A stretch of DNA of 5,962 nt from the NCBI GenBank assembly GCA_041562215.1, contig JBFEYJ010000188.1, forward strand, positions 1-5,962, in the 5' to 3' direction. Shown in pieces: positions 1 through 5,927 of this stretch. The translations under genes and the position numbers were made by a program. Origin of the DNA: JBFEYJ01 sp041562215. GTDB lineage: Bacteria; Pseudomonadota; Gammaproteobacteria; Thiohalomonadales; Thiohalomonadaceae. Below the pieces are notes generated by a model. It saw only the letters and a program-made list of their open reading frames with translations. It did not search any database and was not told where the DNA came from. The stretch's first letter is position 1; the number at the start of each line of letters is the position of its first letter.

Positions 1-216
1 ACCACATGGTAGTGATTGGACATCACCGCATAGGCGCAGACATCGATCCTTGCCGATCGAGAGCATGCGCATTTGGATCCACTCCCTGAGGTGTTCGTAG
101 CTTTTACCGGAATGGGTATCCTCACCGCAGAGAAAGGCGCGGCGCACGCAGCGGGAGACGCAGTGGTAGTAAGGAGTGGCTTCCAGTGAGACCTGGGCTT
201 TCCTTGGCTTGGGCAT
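1..216 (-). pseudogene. RAYT-like (REP-associated, Y1/IS200-like) transposase, 5' part, probably frameshifted
   Basis: The N-terminus reads MPKPRKAQVSLEATPYYHCV, then SRCVRRAFLCG and GKSYEHLREWIQ. I recognise this as the start of the REP-associated tyrosine transposase group within the HUH Y1 transposases, which nick single-stranded DNA at REP-type hairpins. The ATG at 216 has a good Shine-Dalgarno AAGGAGA (223-229) six bases upstream. From codon 56 (about position 50) the frame stops matching the family. The expected continuation, IDVCAYAVMSNHYHVV with the HUH histidines at 6-14, is present but in another frame. By recall of relatives, about eight bases seem to be missing between GK and IDVC. 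The frame has no stop before the window edge, and the catalytic tyrosine would lie outside the window. A sequencing error is the main alternative to a true pseudogene. Confidence 0.7.
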
Positions 217-289
217 GATATCTCTCCTTGATATATCCAGCATATGGTTATCAGAGATTGACAGAACATGGCGTGGCAGGCAAGTTTGT

Positions 290-356
290 GGTGGGTGTCT
301 GGTTTGTCTCTATAACAAATCCATAAGGTTAAGGCTTATCTTACTGACATTGGCTC
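290..356 (+). repeat. Diverged copy of the right-flank repeat motif (GGTGGGTGTCT core)
   Basis: GGTGGGTGTCT at 290-300 is identical to the reverse complement of 5792-5802 and 5937-5947 inside the 35-bp repeat at the other end of the window. Past the core, a ladder of short matches keeps the same order as the reverse complement of the second right-hand copy: ATAAC (312-316), ATCC (319-322) and TTGGCTC (350-356), with spacings differing by a few bases. It sits just upstream of the RAYT relic, where REP-like substrate sequences are commonly found. Calling it the same repeat family is an inference from an 11-base core plus these short matches. Confidence 0.4.
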
Positions 357-381
357 TCACCCCTATAATTTGATTCTTAAT

Positions 382-1623
382 TTAGTTGGTCGGATACGTG
401 CACTCCGTACAATACACATCGACACACGCGTTTGGCAAACAGATAGGACGCGTCGGCAAAGGCTCATCTTCTGCATAACAGATGAAATTCTGTGTGTTGG
501 TCGACGAGACGCATCGCCCATCTCCCGTCAAACAGCTTGCCTCGCTCCCGGTAGAGAACTGGTAGATAGTCTTAACCTTAGAAGAACCGGTGTCATTTGT
601 GCAGCTAACGTTGGTCGTCTTTCCAAAACTATCTTCAAGTGACTTCTGATATGTGTGGCTATTTGCATATTCGGCAGAAATAGATACCGAGCTGCTAACC
701 TCAGCCGGTGGTACCATGACGCCTGCGGAAATCGATCTTGTTACGCCAACCGACCAAGTGTCGGTGTTGGTAATGGAAGAGCTCCAACTGCTGCCCCAGG
801 TAACCGAATAATCAGTGCCACAATCAACGCCGCGGCAGTTGACAACTTCTTTCCATCTTCCGTAGGAAACTATAGGCGTAGCGGTGTAAGTCGTGAATTG
901 ACAAATCTTGTTAACACCTTTAATGGGATCACCAAAGTTGGAGTTATTACACTTTATTTCCGATTGCTGAACCGCCGTGAAATATTTCCAGCTTTCTTTG
1001 TTACCATACCTGAGGGTAATGCCGGTATTGTTGGCCTTATACGCACTTAAATCACAGGTCTGACCTTCCGTTGCGCAAGTGGTCCACTTTGGGGGGATCT
1101 TATGCACAGGCTCTCCAAGTTGACATACCTTTTTCGTGCCCTTGACCGGATCCCAGCCAAAATAGGAGTCTGAGCAGGAAATGGTACCGCTTTGCTGCGT
1201 ATAAAGCCATTTTCTGCTCATGACATCACCATATCTTACCCAAACCGGGTTGCTGTGATTAGTGGAACAGTTGTCGCCTTCTTCCGCACAGGTTGTCCAC
1301 TTTGTCTGGTCAGAAATCCCATCAGCCGCTTCGTTGTACCAGCACCGCTTACTATCCCCATCTGAAGGGTTTCCGATAAAGTTATCGCATTTAACTCTTT
1401 CTACTCCTTCCGTCGAAAAAAATAAATAATTATTTTTGGTCTCATCGCCATATCGGATCATTACCGGTTTTGCCGTATTGACGAAACAGGACCCTCCTTG
1501 TGAACCACATGCGATCCATAAAGATGGCGCAGAGGGCGCGGCGATGGATAAGTTGGACATCAGTATTGTTATAATCGGAATAAACACCGTCGTGACTATC
1601 TTTAAGAAATAACTTTTATTCAT
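382..1623 (-). CDS. Exported cysteine-rich protein with three tandem four-Cys modules and a beta-type C-terminal domain; function unknown
   Basis: 413 residues. The start at 1623 is supported by AAGGA (1632-1636) eight bases upstream. Residues 1-28 form a Sec signal peptide (charged N-end, hydrophobic core, likely SIA cleavage). Three modules follow at about 36-94, 109-167 and 180-241. Each has W-x2-C-x6-C, then RYG, then C, and ends in a G-x2-K-x-C-like motif (FG-x-DP-x-KG in modules 2 and 3). Cysteines are 39/46/79/94, 112/119/150/167 and 183/190/225/241. I recall similar W..CA.EG..C..VRYG..FGDP modules in secreted bacterial and fungal proteins, but cannot name a family. Residues about 254-340 alternate Ser/Thr with hydrophobics (TWGSSWSSSITNTDTWSVGV, then SISAGV and SSSVSISAEY), like a beta-hairpin of an aerolysin-type pore former; this is weak inference. 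The tail adds paired cysteines, giving 22 in the mature chain, so disulfides outside the cytoplasm are likely. No transmembrane anchor or enzyme motif is visible. The gene is AT-richer than the upstream kinase gene. Confidence 0.88.
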   Translation of the reverse strand: MNKSYFLKIVTTVFIPIITILMSNLSIAAPSAPSLWIACGSQGGSCFVNTAKPVMIRYGDETKNNYLFFSTEGVERVKCDNFIGNPSDGDSKRCWYNEAADGISDQTKWTTCAEEGDNCSTNHSNPVWVRYGDVMSRKWLYTQQSGTISCSDSYFGWDPVKGTKKVCQLGEPVHKIPPKWTTCATEGQTCDLSAYKANNTGITLRYGNKESWKYFTAVQQSEIKCNNSNFGDPIKGVNKICQFTTYTATPIVSYGRWKEVVNCRGVDCGTDYSVTWGSSWSSSITNTDTWSVGVTRSISAGVMVPPAEVSSSVSISAEYANSHTYQKSLEDSFGKTTNVSCTNDTGSSKVKTIYQFSTGSEASCLTGDGRCVSSTNTQNFICYAEDEPLPTRPICLPNACVDVYCTECTYPTN

Positions 1624-1651
1624 AATTCAGATCCTTGCTAATGTTTTGGTT

Positions 1652-1679
1652 TAAATAATCAGTCTGAAAGGACTGTCTA
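1652..1679 (-). promoter_or_regulatory. Possible sigma70-type promoter of the exported-protein gene, with an inverted repeat in the spacer
   Basis: On the minus strand, TAGACA (1674-1679, five of six matches to TTGACA) and TATTTA (1652-1657, poor -10) are separated by 16 bp, about 30 bp upstream of the start codon. A perfect inverted repeat CAGTC-N6-GACTG (1660-1675) fills most of the spacer and touches the -35. It could be an operator or a 5'-leader hairpin. The -10 match is weak, so this is a candidate only. Confidence 0.25.
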
Positions 1680-1722
1680 AAACTCATGCCGTCATCGCCA
1701 AGCCGTCGGCACTAAGCTCTGA

Positions 1723-1854
1723 TTAACTTTTCAATGGATAACTATAGGGTCTCTCTTCACCTCTTAGATGTAAAATGGTCAAAAGTTCGAAAAACAACAC
1801 GCGGAGCATATTGCTCAACCCAACTTTCAATTTGGCTGGATGTGTATTTGTCAT
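1723..1854 (-). CDS. Possible 43-residue small ORF
   Basis: ATG at 1854, stop TAA at 1723-1725. The product begins MTNTHPAKLKVGLSNM and has a short leucine/phenylalanine-rich stretch (LRVLFFELLTILHL) that could form one hydrophobic helix, then a charged tail. AAAGGGG (1861-1867) lies at ribosome-binding distance. A second minus-strand frame over the same DNA (about 1757-1885) also reads protein-like (SSQIESWVEQYAPRVVFRTF) but has no start codon. I recognise neither product. The region could be a small gene, a gene relic or chance. Confidence 0.2.
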   Translation of the reverse strand: MTNTHPAKLKVGLSNMLRVLFFELLTILHLRGEERPYSYPLKS

Positions 1855-1885
1855 TTTGTTCCCCTTTGGTTGAAGAGTTTGTTAA

Positions 1886-1999
1886 TTAGGTGGTCGACAA
1901 TTTTTGTAATTCGTTTGGCCTCAGCGGGGGATCAATCTCCCCAGCTACTAAATAACACCTTGTAAACAACGAGCAGGCGTGCAGTTCGTACTTTTGCAT
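1886..1999 (-). CDS. Possible 37-residue small ORF
   Basis: ATG at 1999, stop TAA at 1886-1888. The product begins MQKYELHACSLFTRCYLVAG. AAGGA (2004-2008) sits four bases upstream, slightly close but usable. It lies 31 bp upstream of the other small ORF and directly downstream of the TTAACAG repeat pair, one copy of which overlaps the Shine-Dalgarno. The hairpin at 1923-1946 lies inside it. There is no recognised family, signal peptide or membrane helix, and chance is the main alternative. Confidence 0.18.
   Translation of the reverse strand: MQKYELHACSLFTRCYLVAGEIDPPLRPNELQKLSTT
1923..1946. other. Stem-loop in the intergenic region
   Basis: GGGGA (1927-1931) pairs perfectly with TCCCC (1938-1942) around a six-base loop. 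After one mismatch the stem continues with AGC (1923-1925) against GCT (1944-1946). No T-run follows on either strand, so it does not look like a standard intrinsic terminator. It may be an RNA structure in a leader transcript of the exported-protein gene. Confidence 0.4.
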
Positions 2000-2004
2000 A
2001 AGTT

Positions 2005-2035
2005 CCTTAACAGAAGGTAATGAGTTGTTAACAGG
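2005..2035. promoter_or_regulatory. Phased TTAACAG direct repeats, candidate response-regulator operator
   Basis: TTAACAG occurs at 2007-2013 and again at 2028-2034, exactly 21 bp apart, or two helical turns. On the minus strand a weaker TTA unit (TCATTACC) sits between them, so TTA triplets recur at 11 and 10 bp. OmpR-family regulators bind tandem half-sites about 11 bp apart as head-to-tail dimers, which fits this layout and the neighbouring regulator gene. Assignment to that regulator is inference. Confidence 0.4.
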
Positions 2036-2140
2036 TTGTTTCTGTGGCGGCGTTGTTAGTGTGATAGATGCCTTTATGCAACTTTACAGAGGCAAGCCGT
2101 GTTCCTGCGATATCCGGTTGCCTTACTGCCGTTTGTGTCG

Positions 2141-2173
2141 GGGTAACCAGATGTTAATGAAGTGTTAATAGAG
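2141..2173. promoter_or_regulatory. Three 11-bp direct repeats, candidate OmpR-family operator
   Basis: TGTTAATGAAG (2152-2162) and TGTTAATAGAG (2163-2173) are adjacent 11-bp units with nine identical positions. GGGTAACCAGA (2141-2151) is a weaker unit in the same phase. On the opposite strand the units read ATTAAC followed by five bases, reminiscent of PmrA/QseB-type boxes. An 11-bp head-to-tail arrangement is the classic footprint of PhoB/OmpR-type regulators, and this window encodes one. On the plus strand, TAATAG (2182-2187) stands about where a -10 would be. On the minus strand the array lies about 520 bp upstream of the exported-protein gene. Confidence 0.5.
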
Positions 2174-2176
2174 TAC

Positions 2177-2194
2177 TGCCGTAATAGGACGGCA
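2177..2194. other. Perfect 6-bp stem-loop downstream of the kinase gene
   Basis: TGCCGT (2177-2182) and ACGGCA (2189-2194) form a perfect stem with a six-base loop, about 70 bp past the kinase stop codon. No T-tract follows on the minus strand, so a terminator role is not well supported. It abuts the 11-bp repeat array and includes one of the two TACTGCCGT copies. Confidence 0.35.
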
Positions 2195-2266
2195 AACGTT
2201 GGCGAGCGGGTGTGAAGGGGGATTTCCCGGAACGGCTTATGAGGTTGTCGCTGAGATGAGTGCTGG

Positions 2267-4897
2267 TTAGCGGGCTGCCATTTCTTTGATGCATGCGCTG
2301 TGCCTGCGCTCCAGGGCCGCCCGAATGCGGCGGCGCGCCTCGCCGTCCAGTGTCTCGATGTCGCGTTGAAGCCGCTCGGCCGATGCGCTGATGTTTTTCA
2401 TGCCGAATGAGGCGGCGAGGCCGGATATTTTGTGTGCCAGGTAGACGATCCGGGCGTCGTTCCCTTCCTCGATGGCATCGCCCAGATCGTGAATGTAGCC
2501 CCGGGTGGTGTCGTTGTACCGGGCGATCAGGGCCGCAAAAGCGCTATCGCCCATGGCTTCGCGGTGCGCGGCGATGATCGCAAGGTCCAGGTGCTGCGGT
2601 CCGGTTTTGCCGCGCTTCGCCAGCAGTACGGCAATCAGCTTATCCGCCTCGATGGGCTTGATGAGGGTATCGGCAACGGCGGCTGTTTTCAGCTCGGCAT
2701 GCAGCACGGCATTGGTTGAGGCGGTCATCAGGATGAGCGGAGAGGCGAGGCCGCTTTGCTCCAACCGCTCACTGAGTTGCTGCACGAGAGGGACACCGCC
2801 CTGATCCGGCAGGTGGAGATCGGCAAGGATATAATCCGGCCGGCTATCGGCGATGCGATGCAAGGCCTCTGCGGCGTTTGCGGCTTCGATAACGTGTACG
2901 CCGTATGGCGATACCATTTCGTCGATCAGTTGGCGAAGCGCGGGCTCATCCTCCACCAGCAACAGCGAGGTATCGGCAAGTCGATCCGTTATCCGGTCGT
3001 CGGCTGCCGCGGGTGAATGTTCCTGCGGCAGCAAAAAAGGCAGTATCAGTGTTACGGTGGTTCCTTTGCCCACTTCGCTGCTCAGGCGCTGTTCGCCATC
3101 GAGCACCTTGACCAGTTCGGAGACGATATAGAGTCCCATCCCGGCGCCGCCCCGACCGCTATGGGTTTCGACCCGATAGAACTGATCGAAAATGCGTTTC
3201 CGTTCGCTCTCCGGGATACCTTCGCCCGTATCCGCGATCGCAATGGACAGGGTGCAGCGATCGGGCTGCAGGCTGATTGGGGTGAGGGTGACCGTGACGC
3301 TGCCGTTACGGGTATGTTTTATCGCATTGCCGAGCAGGTTGATGACAATCTGCCGCAGCAGCACCTCATCGCCGATAAGCTGTCCCGGTATATGCGGACT
3401 AAACCGCACCGATAGCGTGACCCGGTTGCTTTGCGAACGTTCGGTAAAGAGCGCGATTACCGACTTGAGCAGAATGCGCGGTTCGAACCGGTTTTGCTGC
3501 GCCTGAACGACGTGCCTCTTTGACCGGGTAAACAACAGCAGGTTGTCCACCATCGAGAGTAATGCATCAGCCGAGTATTTCACCTCTTCCAGCACCTTTC
3601 TTTCGGGCCGTTTATCGAGGCGTTCGATGACACTCGATACCAGTGAGATGATGCTGGAGAGCGGGGTGCGCACCTCGTGAGACAGGGTGGCCAGAAAGCG
3701 GTCCTGGATCTCCTCTTTCCTGCGCATGGCCATTTGCTCCTTTTCCATGCGGCGGAACTGATATGCCATCGCCAAGGACAGTAGCAGCATGTCCAGGCCG
3801 ACCGAGGCGAGAATGGCTTCCCGCACAATATTCAGGGGGGGCAGCAAGCCCAATTGGGTGAGGATCCCCCAGGCGATGGCGAGCGAGATGAAAAACCAGC
3901 CGGCCATCACAAACCAGGCCGCGGTGAATCCACGGTGCAGCGCAAGGCCGGCAGTGGTAAGGATCAGCGGACCGTGGAGCACCTGCTGAAGGGCGAGCAA
4001 TTGATAGGGGGTGTTAATCTCCAGACCCAGAGAGATGACCATCTGTGCGATGACGATGCCGGCATAGCCCCTGTAGAAAAGGGCGATACGCGGCGCCAGG
4101 GATTTCAGATCGAAGAAAGAAGAGGTGAACATCAATCCAGCAAGTTGGGCGCAGTTCGAGGCCAGTTGGTAGTACCGGAAGTTCTCGTCGGTGACGGAGA
4201 AGAATCTCGCCATGTAGCCGAAGATGAAAAAAAAGAGGATGACGTAGGAGCTTGCATGGAGGGCGTACCAGATGTAGGCCATGCGCCTCGTGGCGATGCC
4301 GATAATGGCATTGTAAAGCGCCAGCACGAGGATCATGCCGATAATGAAAATGATGAAGACGACCTCGGCGATATTACTATGAAAGGCCTGCCGGGCAGGC
4401 AGTAGTTCAGTGATGAGGTTACGGTTAAAGCGGTTCGATTCGTAGCGGAGAATAATGGTTAACGTTTCTCCGGGGGGGAGATGTACGGGCAGGTTGAAGG
4501 AGGGATAAATGTCCGATACCGGCAGGTAGGACCACGGTATTGCACCCTGATGCGAGTCGGCAATGAGGGCGCCGTCCTTGATAAGATAGAAGCGGACGTC
4601 GCTCAGCTGGGTTGAGTTGACGCGAAGGTTGAGCGCTTCAGGGGCGTCGAGGTTTCTGACCGTCGCACGAAGCCAGTAACATCGTCCGTCCTGTGCGGCT
4701 TGCTCCCCCTCGGCAAGCGCATTGTCCGGCGAAAAGTCCATAATGTCCCGGTAGCCGTACGCTTTGTCCGGATCATGAAAGAGCAGCCCTTCTTTAGTGA
4801 GGTTGTGATGCCACGCTTGTCCGCTCAGGACGATGTTTTCCGACCAGGCGACAGGGGCGGCGGCGAGGCAGGTCAACAAGAGAAGCAGCAGGCGCAT
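2267..4897 (-). CDS. Hybrid sensor histidine kinase: 7TMR-DISM sensor, HisKA, HATPase, REC, HPt
   Basis: 876 residues. Residues 1-19 are a signal peptide. About 22-172 is a periplasmic 7TMR-DISMED2-type sensor domain (note YWLRATVRN and LRYESNRF), a fold related to carbohydrate-binding domains. About 177-380 holds seven hydrophobic helices (7TMR-DISM_7TM), followed by a short charged linker (382-400). The HisKA H-box is FLATLSHEVRTPL with His407. HATPase has N-box N520/N524, G1 box DTGEG (556-560), F-box around IFDQF and G2 box GGAGMGLY (583-590). REC (about 643-762) has E649/D650, phosphoacceptor D693, T725 and K747. HPt (about 770-850) has AHKISG with His822. All four phosphorelay sites are intact, so autophosphorylation and His-Asp-His transfer are expected. 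The start lies 12 bp after the regulator stop, so the two are probably co-transcribed. No strong Shine-Dalgarno is seen, which suggests coupled translation. The ligand is unknown. Confidence 0.93.
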   Translation of the reverse strand: MRLLLLLLTCLAAAPVAWSENIVLSGQAWHHNLTKEGLLFHDPDKAYGYRDIMDFSPDNALAEGEQAAQDGRCYWLRATVRNLDAPEALNLRVNSTQLSDVRFYLIKDGALIADSHQGAIPWSYLPVSDIYPSFNLPVHLPPGETLTIILRYESNRFNRNLITELLPARQAFHSNIAEVVFIIFIIGMILVLALYNAIIGIATRRMAYIWYALHASSYVILFFFIFGYMARFFSVTDENFRYYQLASNCAQLAGLMFTSSFFDLKSLAPRIALFYRGYAGIVIAQMVISLGLEINTPYQLLALQQVLHGPLILTTAGLALHRGFTAAWFVMAGWFFISLAIAWGILTQLGLLPPLNIVREAILASVGLDMLLLSLAMAYQFRRMEKEQMAMRRKEEIQDRFLATLSHEVRTPLSSIISLVSSVIERLDKRPERKVLEEVKYSADALLSMVDNLLLFTRSKRHVVQAQQNRFEPRILLKSVIALFTERSQSNRVTLSVRFSPHIPGQLIGDEVLLRQIVINLLGNAIKHTRNGSVTVTLTPISLQPDRCTLSIAIADTGEGIPESERKRIFDQFYRVETHSGRGGAGMGLYIVSELVKVLDGEQRLSSEVGKGTTVTLILPFLLPQEHSPAAADDRITDRLADTSLLLVEDEPALRQLIDEMVSPYGVHVIEAANAAEALHRIADSRPDYILADLHLPDQGGVPLVQQLSERLEQSGLASPLILMTASTNAVLHAELKTAAVADTLIKPIEADKLIAVLLAKRGKTGPQHLDLAIIAAHREAMGDSAFAALIARYNDTTRGYIHDLGDAIEEGNDARIVYLAHKISGLAASFGMKNISASAERLQRDIETLDGEARRRIRAALERRHSACIKEMAAR

Positions 4898-4909
4898 CGC
4901 TGCAAACGG

Positions 4910-5638
4910 TCAGTAGGTTTGCGGTGCGAAAATATATCCTTCGCCATGCACGGTGATGATGTATTTCGGATCGCGCGGGTTGTCCTTGAGCTTGCGCCGC
5001 AGCCGGCTAACCAGCACATCGACACTGCGTTCGCCGCTCAGTACGCTGTTGGAGGTGATGGCCGACAGCAACGCTTCGCGTGTGATGATCCGTCCCGGCT
5101 TCTGGATCAAACGGCTGAGAATCAGGAACTCAGCGCCGGTCAGTCTTGATGAGTCGCCGGTTGCCGCCGTCAGCGTTCGGGCATTGAGATCGAACATCCA
5201 GTTATCGAAACGCAGCACGGAACTCATGTCGATGCTGTCATCGATGCGGTGTATCCGGCGCAGGACGGTTTTTACCCGGGCGACCAGTTCCCGCGGCAGG
5301 AAAGGTTTGCTCAGGTAATCATCGGCGCCGATCTCCAGGCCGAGGATCCGATCGTAATCGTCATTTTTCTTGCTGATGATGATGATACCGATGTCGGAAC
5401 GGCTGCGAAGGTCGCGGGTCAGGCTGAAGCCGTCTTTGTCCGGCAGCATGATATCGATCAGCACCAGATCCACCGGTTGGGACGCCAGGATGCGTTCGAG
5501 CTCTGCGCAGCTGCCCGCCTCGCTGATAAGCGGAAACTCAATTTCAAGATGTGCCCTGATGAGGGTACGCATGAGCGGTTCGTCATCGACGATGACGATA
5601 TGGGTGAGATGGCTCGTGGGTTCGCTTCCGGTGCGCAT
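4910..5638 (-). CDS. OmpR/TorR-like response regulator (REC plus winged helix)
   Basis: Numbering from the ATG at 5638 gives 242 residues, normal for the OmpR family. REC covers about 10-130: acidic pair D18/D19 (IVIVDDEP), phosphoacceptor D62 (LIDIMLPDKDG), Ser89 in the usual Thr/Ser place, Tyr108 and Lys111 (DDYLSKPF). The Trans_reg_C winged helix follows: LTGAEFLILSRLIQKPGRII, then recognition-helix region SVDVLVSRLRRKL and wing GEGYIF at the end. The D-D-R-I-L-G-L-E-I-G-A-D-D-Y stretch recalls TorR/ArcA. It is a DNA-binding regulator and the likely end acceptor of the relay from the downstream kinase HPt. Start choice: in-frame ATGs also exist at 5653 and 5743. The 35-residue extension from 5743 does not resemble REC sequence. 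None of the three starts has a clear Shine-Dalgarno, so the N-terminus is unsure. Confidence 0.9.
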   Translation of the reverse strand: MRTGSEPTSHLTHIVIVDDEPLMRTLIRAHLEIEFPLISEAGSCAELERILASQPVDLVLIDIMLPDKDGFSLTRDLRSRSDIGIIIISKKNDDYDRILGLEIGADDYLSKPFLPRELVARVKTVLRRIHRIDDSIDMSSVLRFDNWMFDLNARTLTAATGDSSRLTGAEFLILSRLIQKPGRIITREALLSAITSNSVLSGERSVDVLVSRLRRKLKDNPRDPKYIITVHGEGYIFAPQTY

Positions 5639-5655
5639 TTTGCCGCATACCATAT

Positions 5656-5753
5656 TGTTAATCACATGGATTGTACGGAATTCGTTTATAAGTTGGAACA
5701 GGAGGTGTGGAAGGGTTTGGTGGCATAGGCTGGAATTTGACATTCCGTTAACA
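5656..5753. promoter_or_regulatory. TTAA-type sites upstream of the regulator gene, possible autoregulation
   Basis: TGTTAAT (5656-5662) matches the seven-base core of the 11-bp repeats at 2152 and 2163. A second related site, GTTAACA (5747-5753), lies 91 bp away. Both fall upstream of the preferred regulator start. They are single sites rather than phased tandem units, and TGTTAAT also occurs once inside the kinase gene (4012-4018), so the case is weak. No convincing -35/-10 pair was found for this operon. Confidence 0.2.
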
Positions 5754-5782
5754 TTTCGGCGGTAGAGAGCCGGGAGTCTTGT

Positions 5783-5817
5783 TGACTACAAAGACACCCA
5801 CCCTAAAAACACCGCCT
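5783..5817. repeat. 35-bp direct repeat, copy 1
   Basis: This 35-bp stretch, starting TGACTACAAAGACACCCACC and ending AACACCGCCT, is identical base for base to 5928-5962. The 110 bp between the copies (5818-5927) carry no clear gene. They contain GGCTC and GAGCC as a possible weak hairpin. On the minus strand the repeat is G/T-rich with several GG and GGG runs. Confidence 0.9.
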
Positions 5818-5927
5818 CCTAACCACCGGTTTGCATGACGAACATCTGTGTTTCATGGAGGAAATAGGCTCTTTCAGAGGCAACTGAGCCAAACGGAAGT
5901 GAATGGCTGAGGATTTTTCCTTCGTTA

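Larger units (their letters stand above)
1624..2266. other. 643-bp intergenic region between kinase and exported-protein genes
   Basis: No ORF of convincing length or composition lies here on either strand. It holds phased TTAA-type repeats at 2005-2035 and 2141-2173, hairpins at 1923-1946 and 2177-2194, a spacer hairpin at 1660-1675, and two short minus-strand ORFs. The 9-mer TACTGCCGT occurs at 2124-2132 and 2174-2182, bracketing the second repeat cluster. I see no obvious tRNA, known riboswitch or intrinsic terminator with a U-tract after the kinase gene. The length and the density of repeats suggest a regulatory region or an unannotated RNA rather than a degraded gene. Confidence 0.6.

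Noticed and set aside
323..339. Hairpin ATAAG-N7-CTTAT as terminator of the exported-protein gene
   Set aside because: The stem is only five mostly A/T pairs and no proper T-run follows.
176..373. 65-codon plus-strand ORF
   Set aside because: It overlaps the RAYT start on the other strand and has no recognisable sequence or ribosome-binding site.
370..1050. Plus-strand ORFs of 90 and 131 codons
   Set aside because: Antisense to the exported-protein gene, which has a signal peptide, conserved modules and a Shine-Dalgarno.
2177..2194. Intrinsic terminator for the two-component operon
   Set aside because: The stem is perfect but short and lacks a U-tract, so it is reported only as a stem-loop.
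3580..3828. 82-codon minus-strand ORF inside the kinase gene
   Set aside because: Out-of-frame shadow of the HisKA region, with no independent support.
3854..4405. 183-codon plus-strand ORF, and other plus-strand ORFs over 2432-5765
   Set aside because: They lie antisense to the kinase or regulator genes, whose domains are unmistakable. Their translations are low-complexity or unrecognisable.
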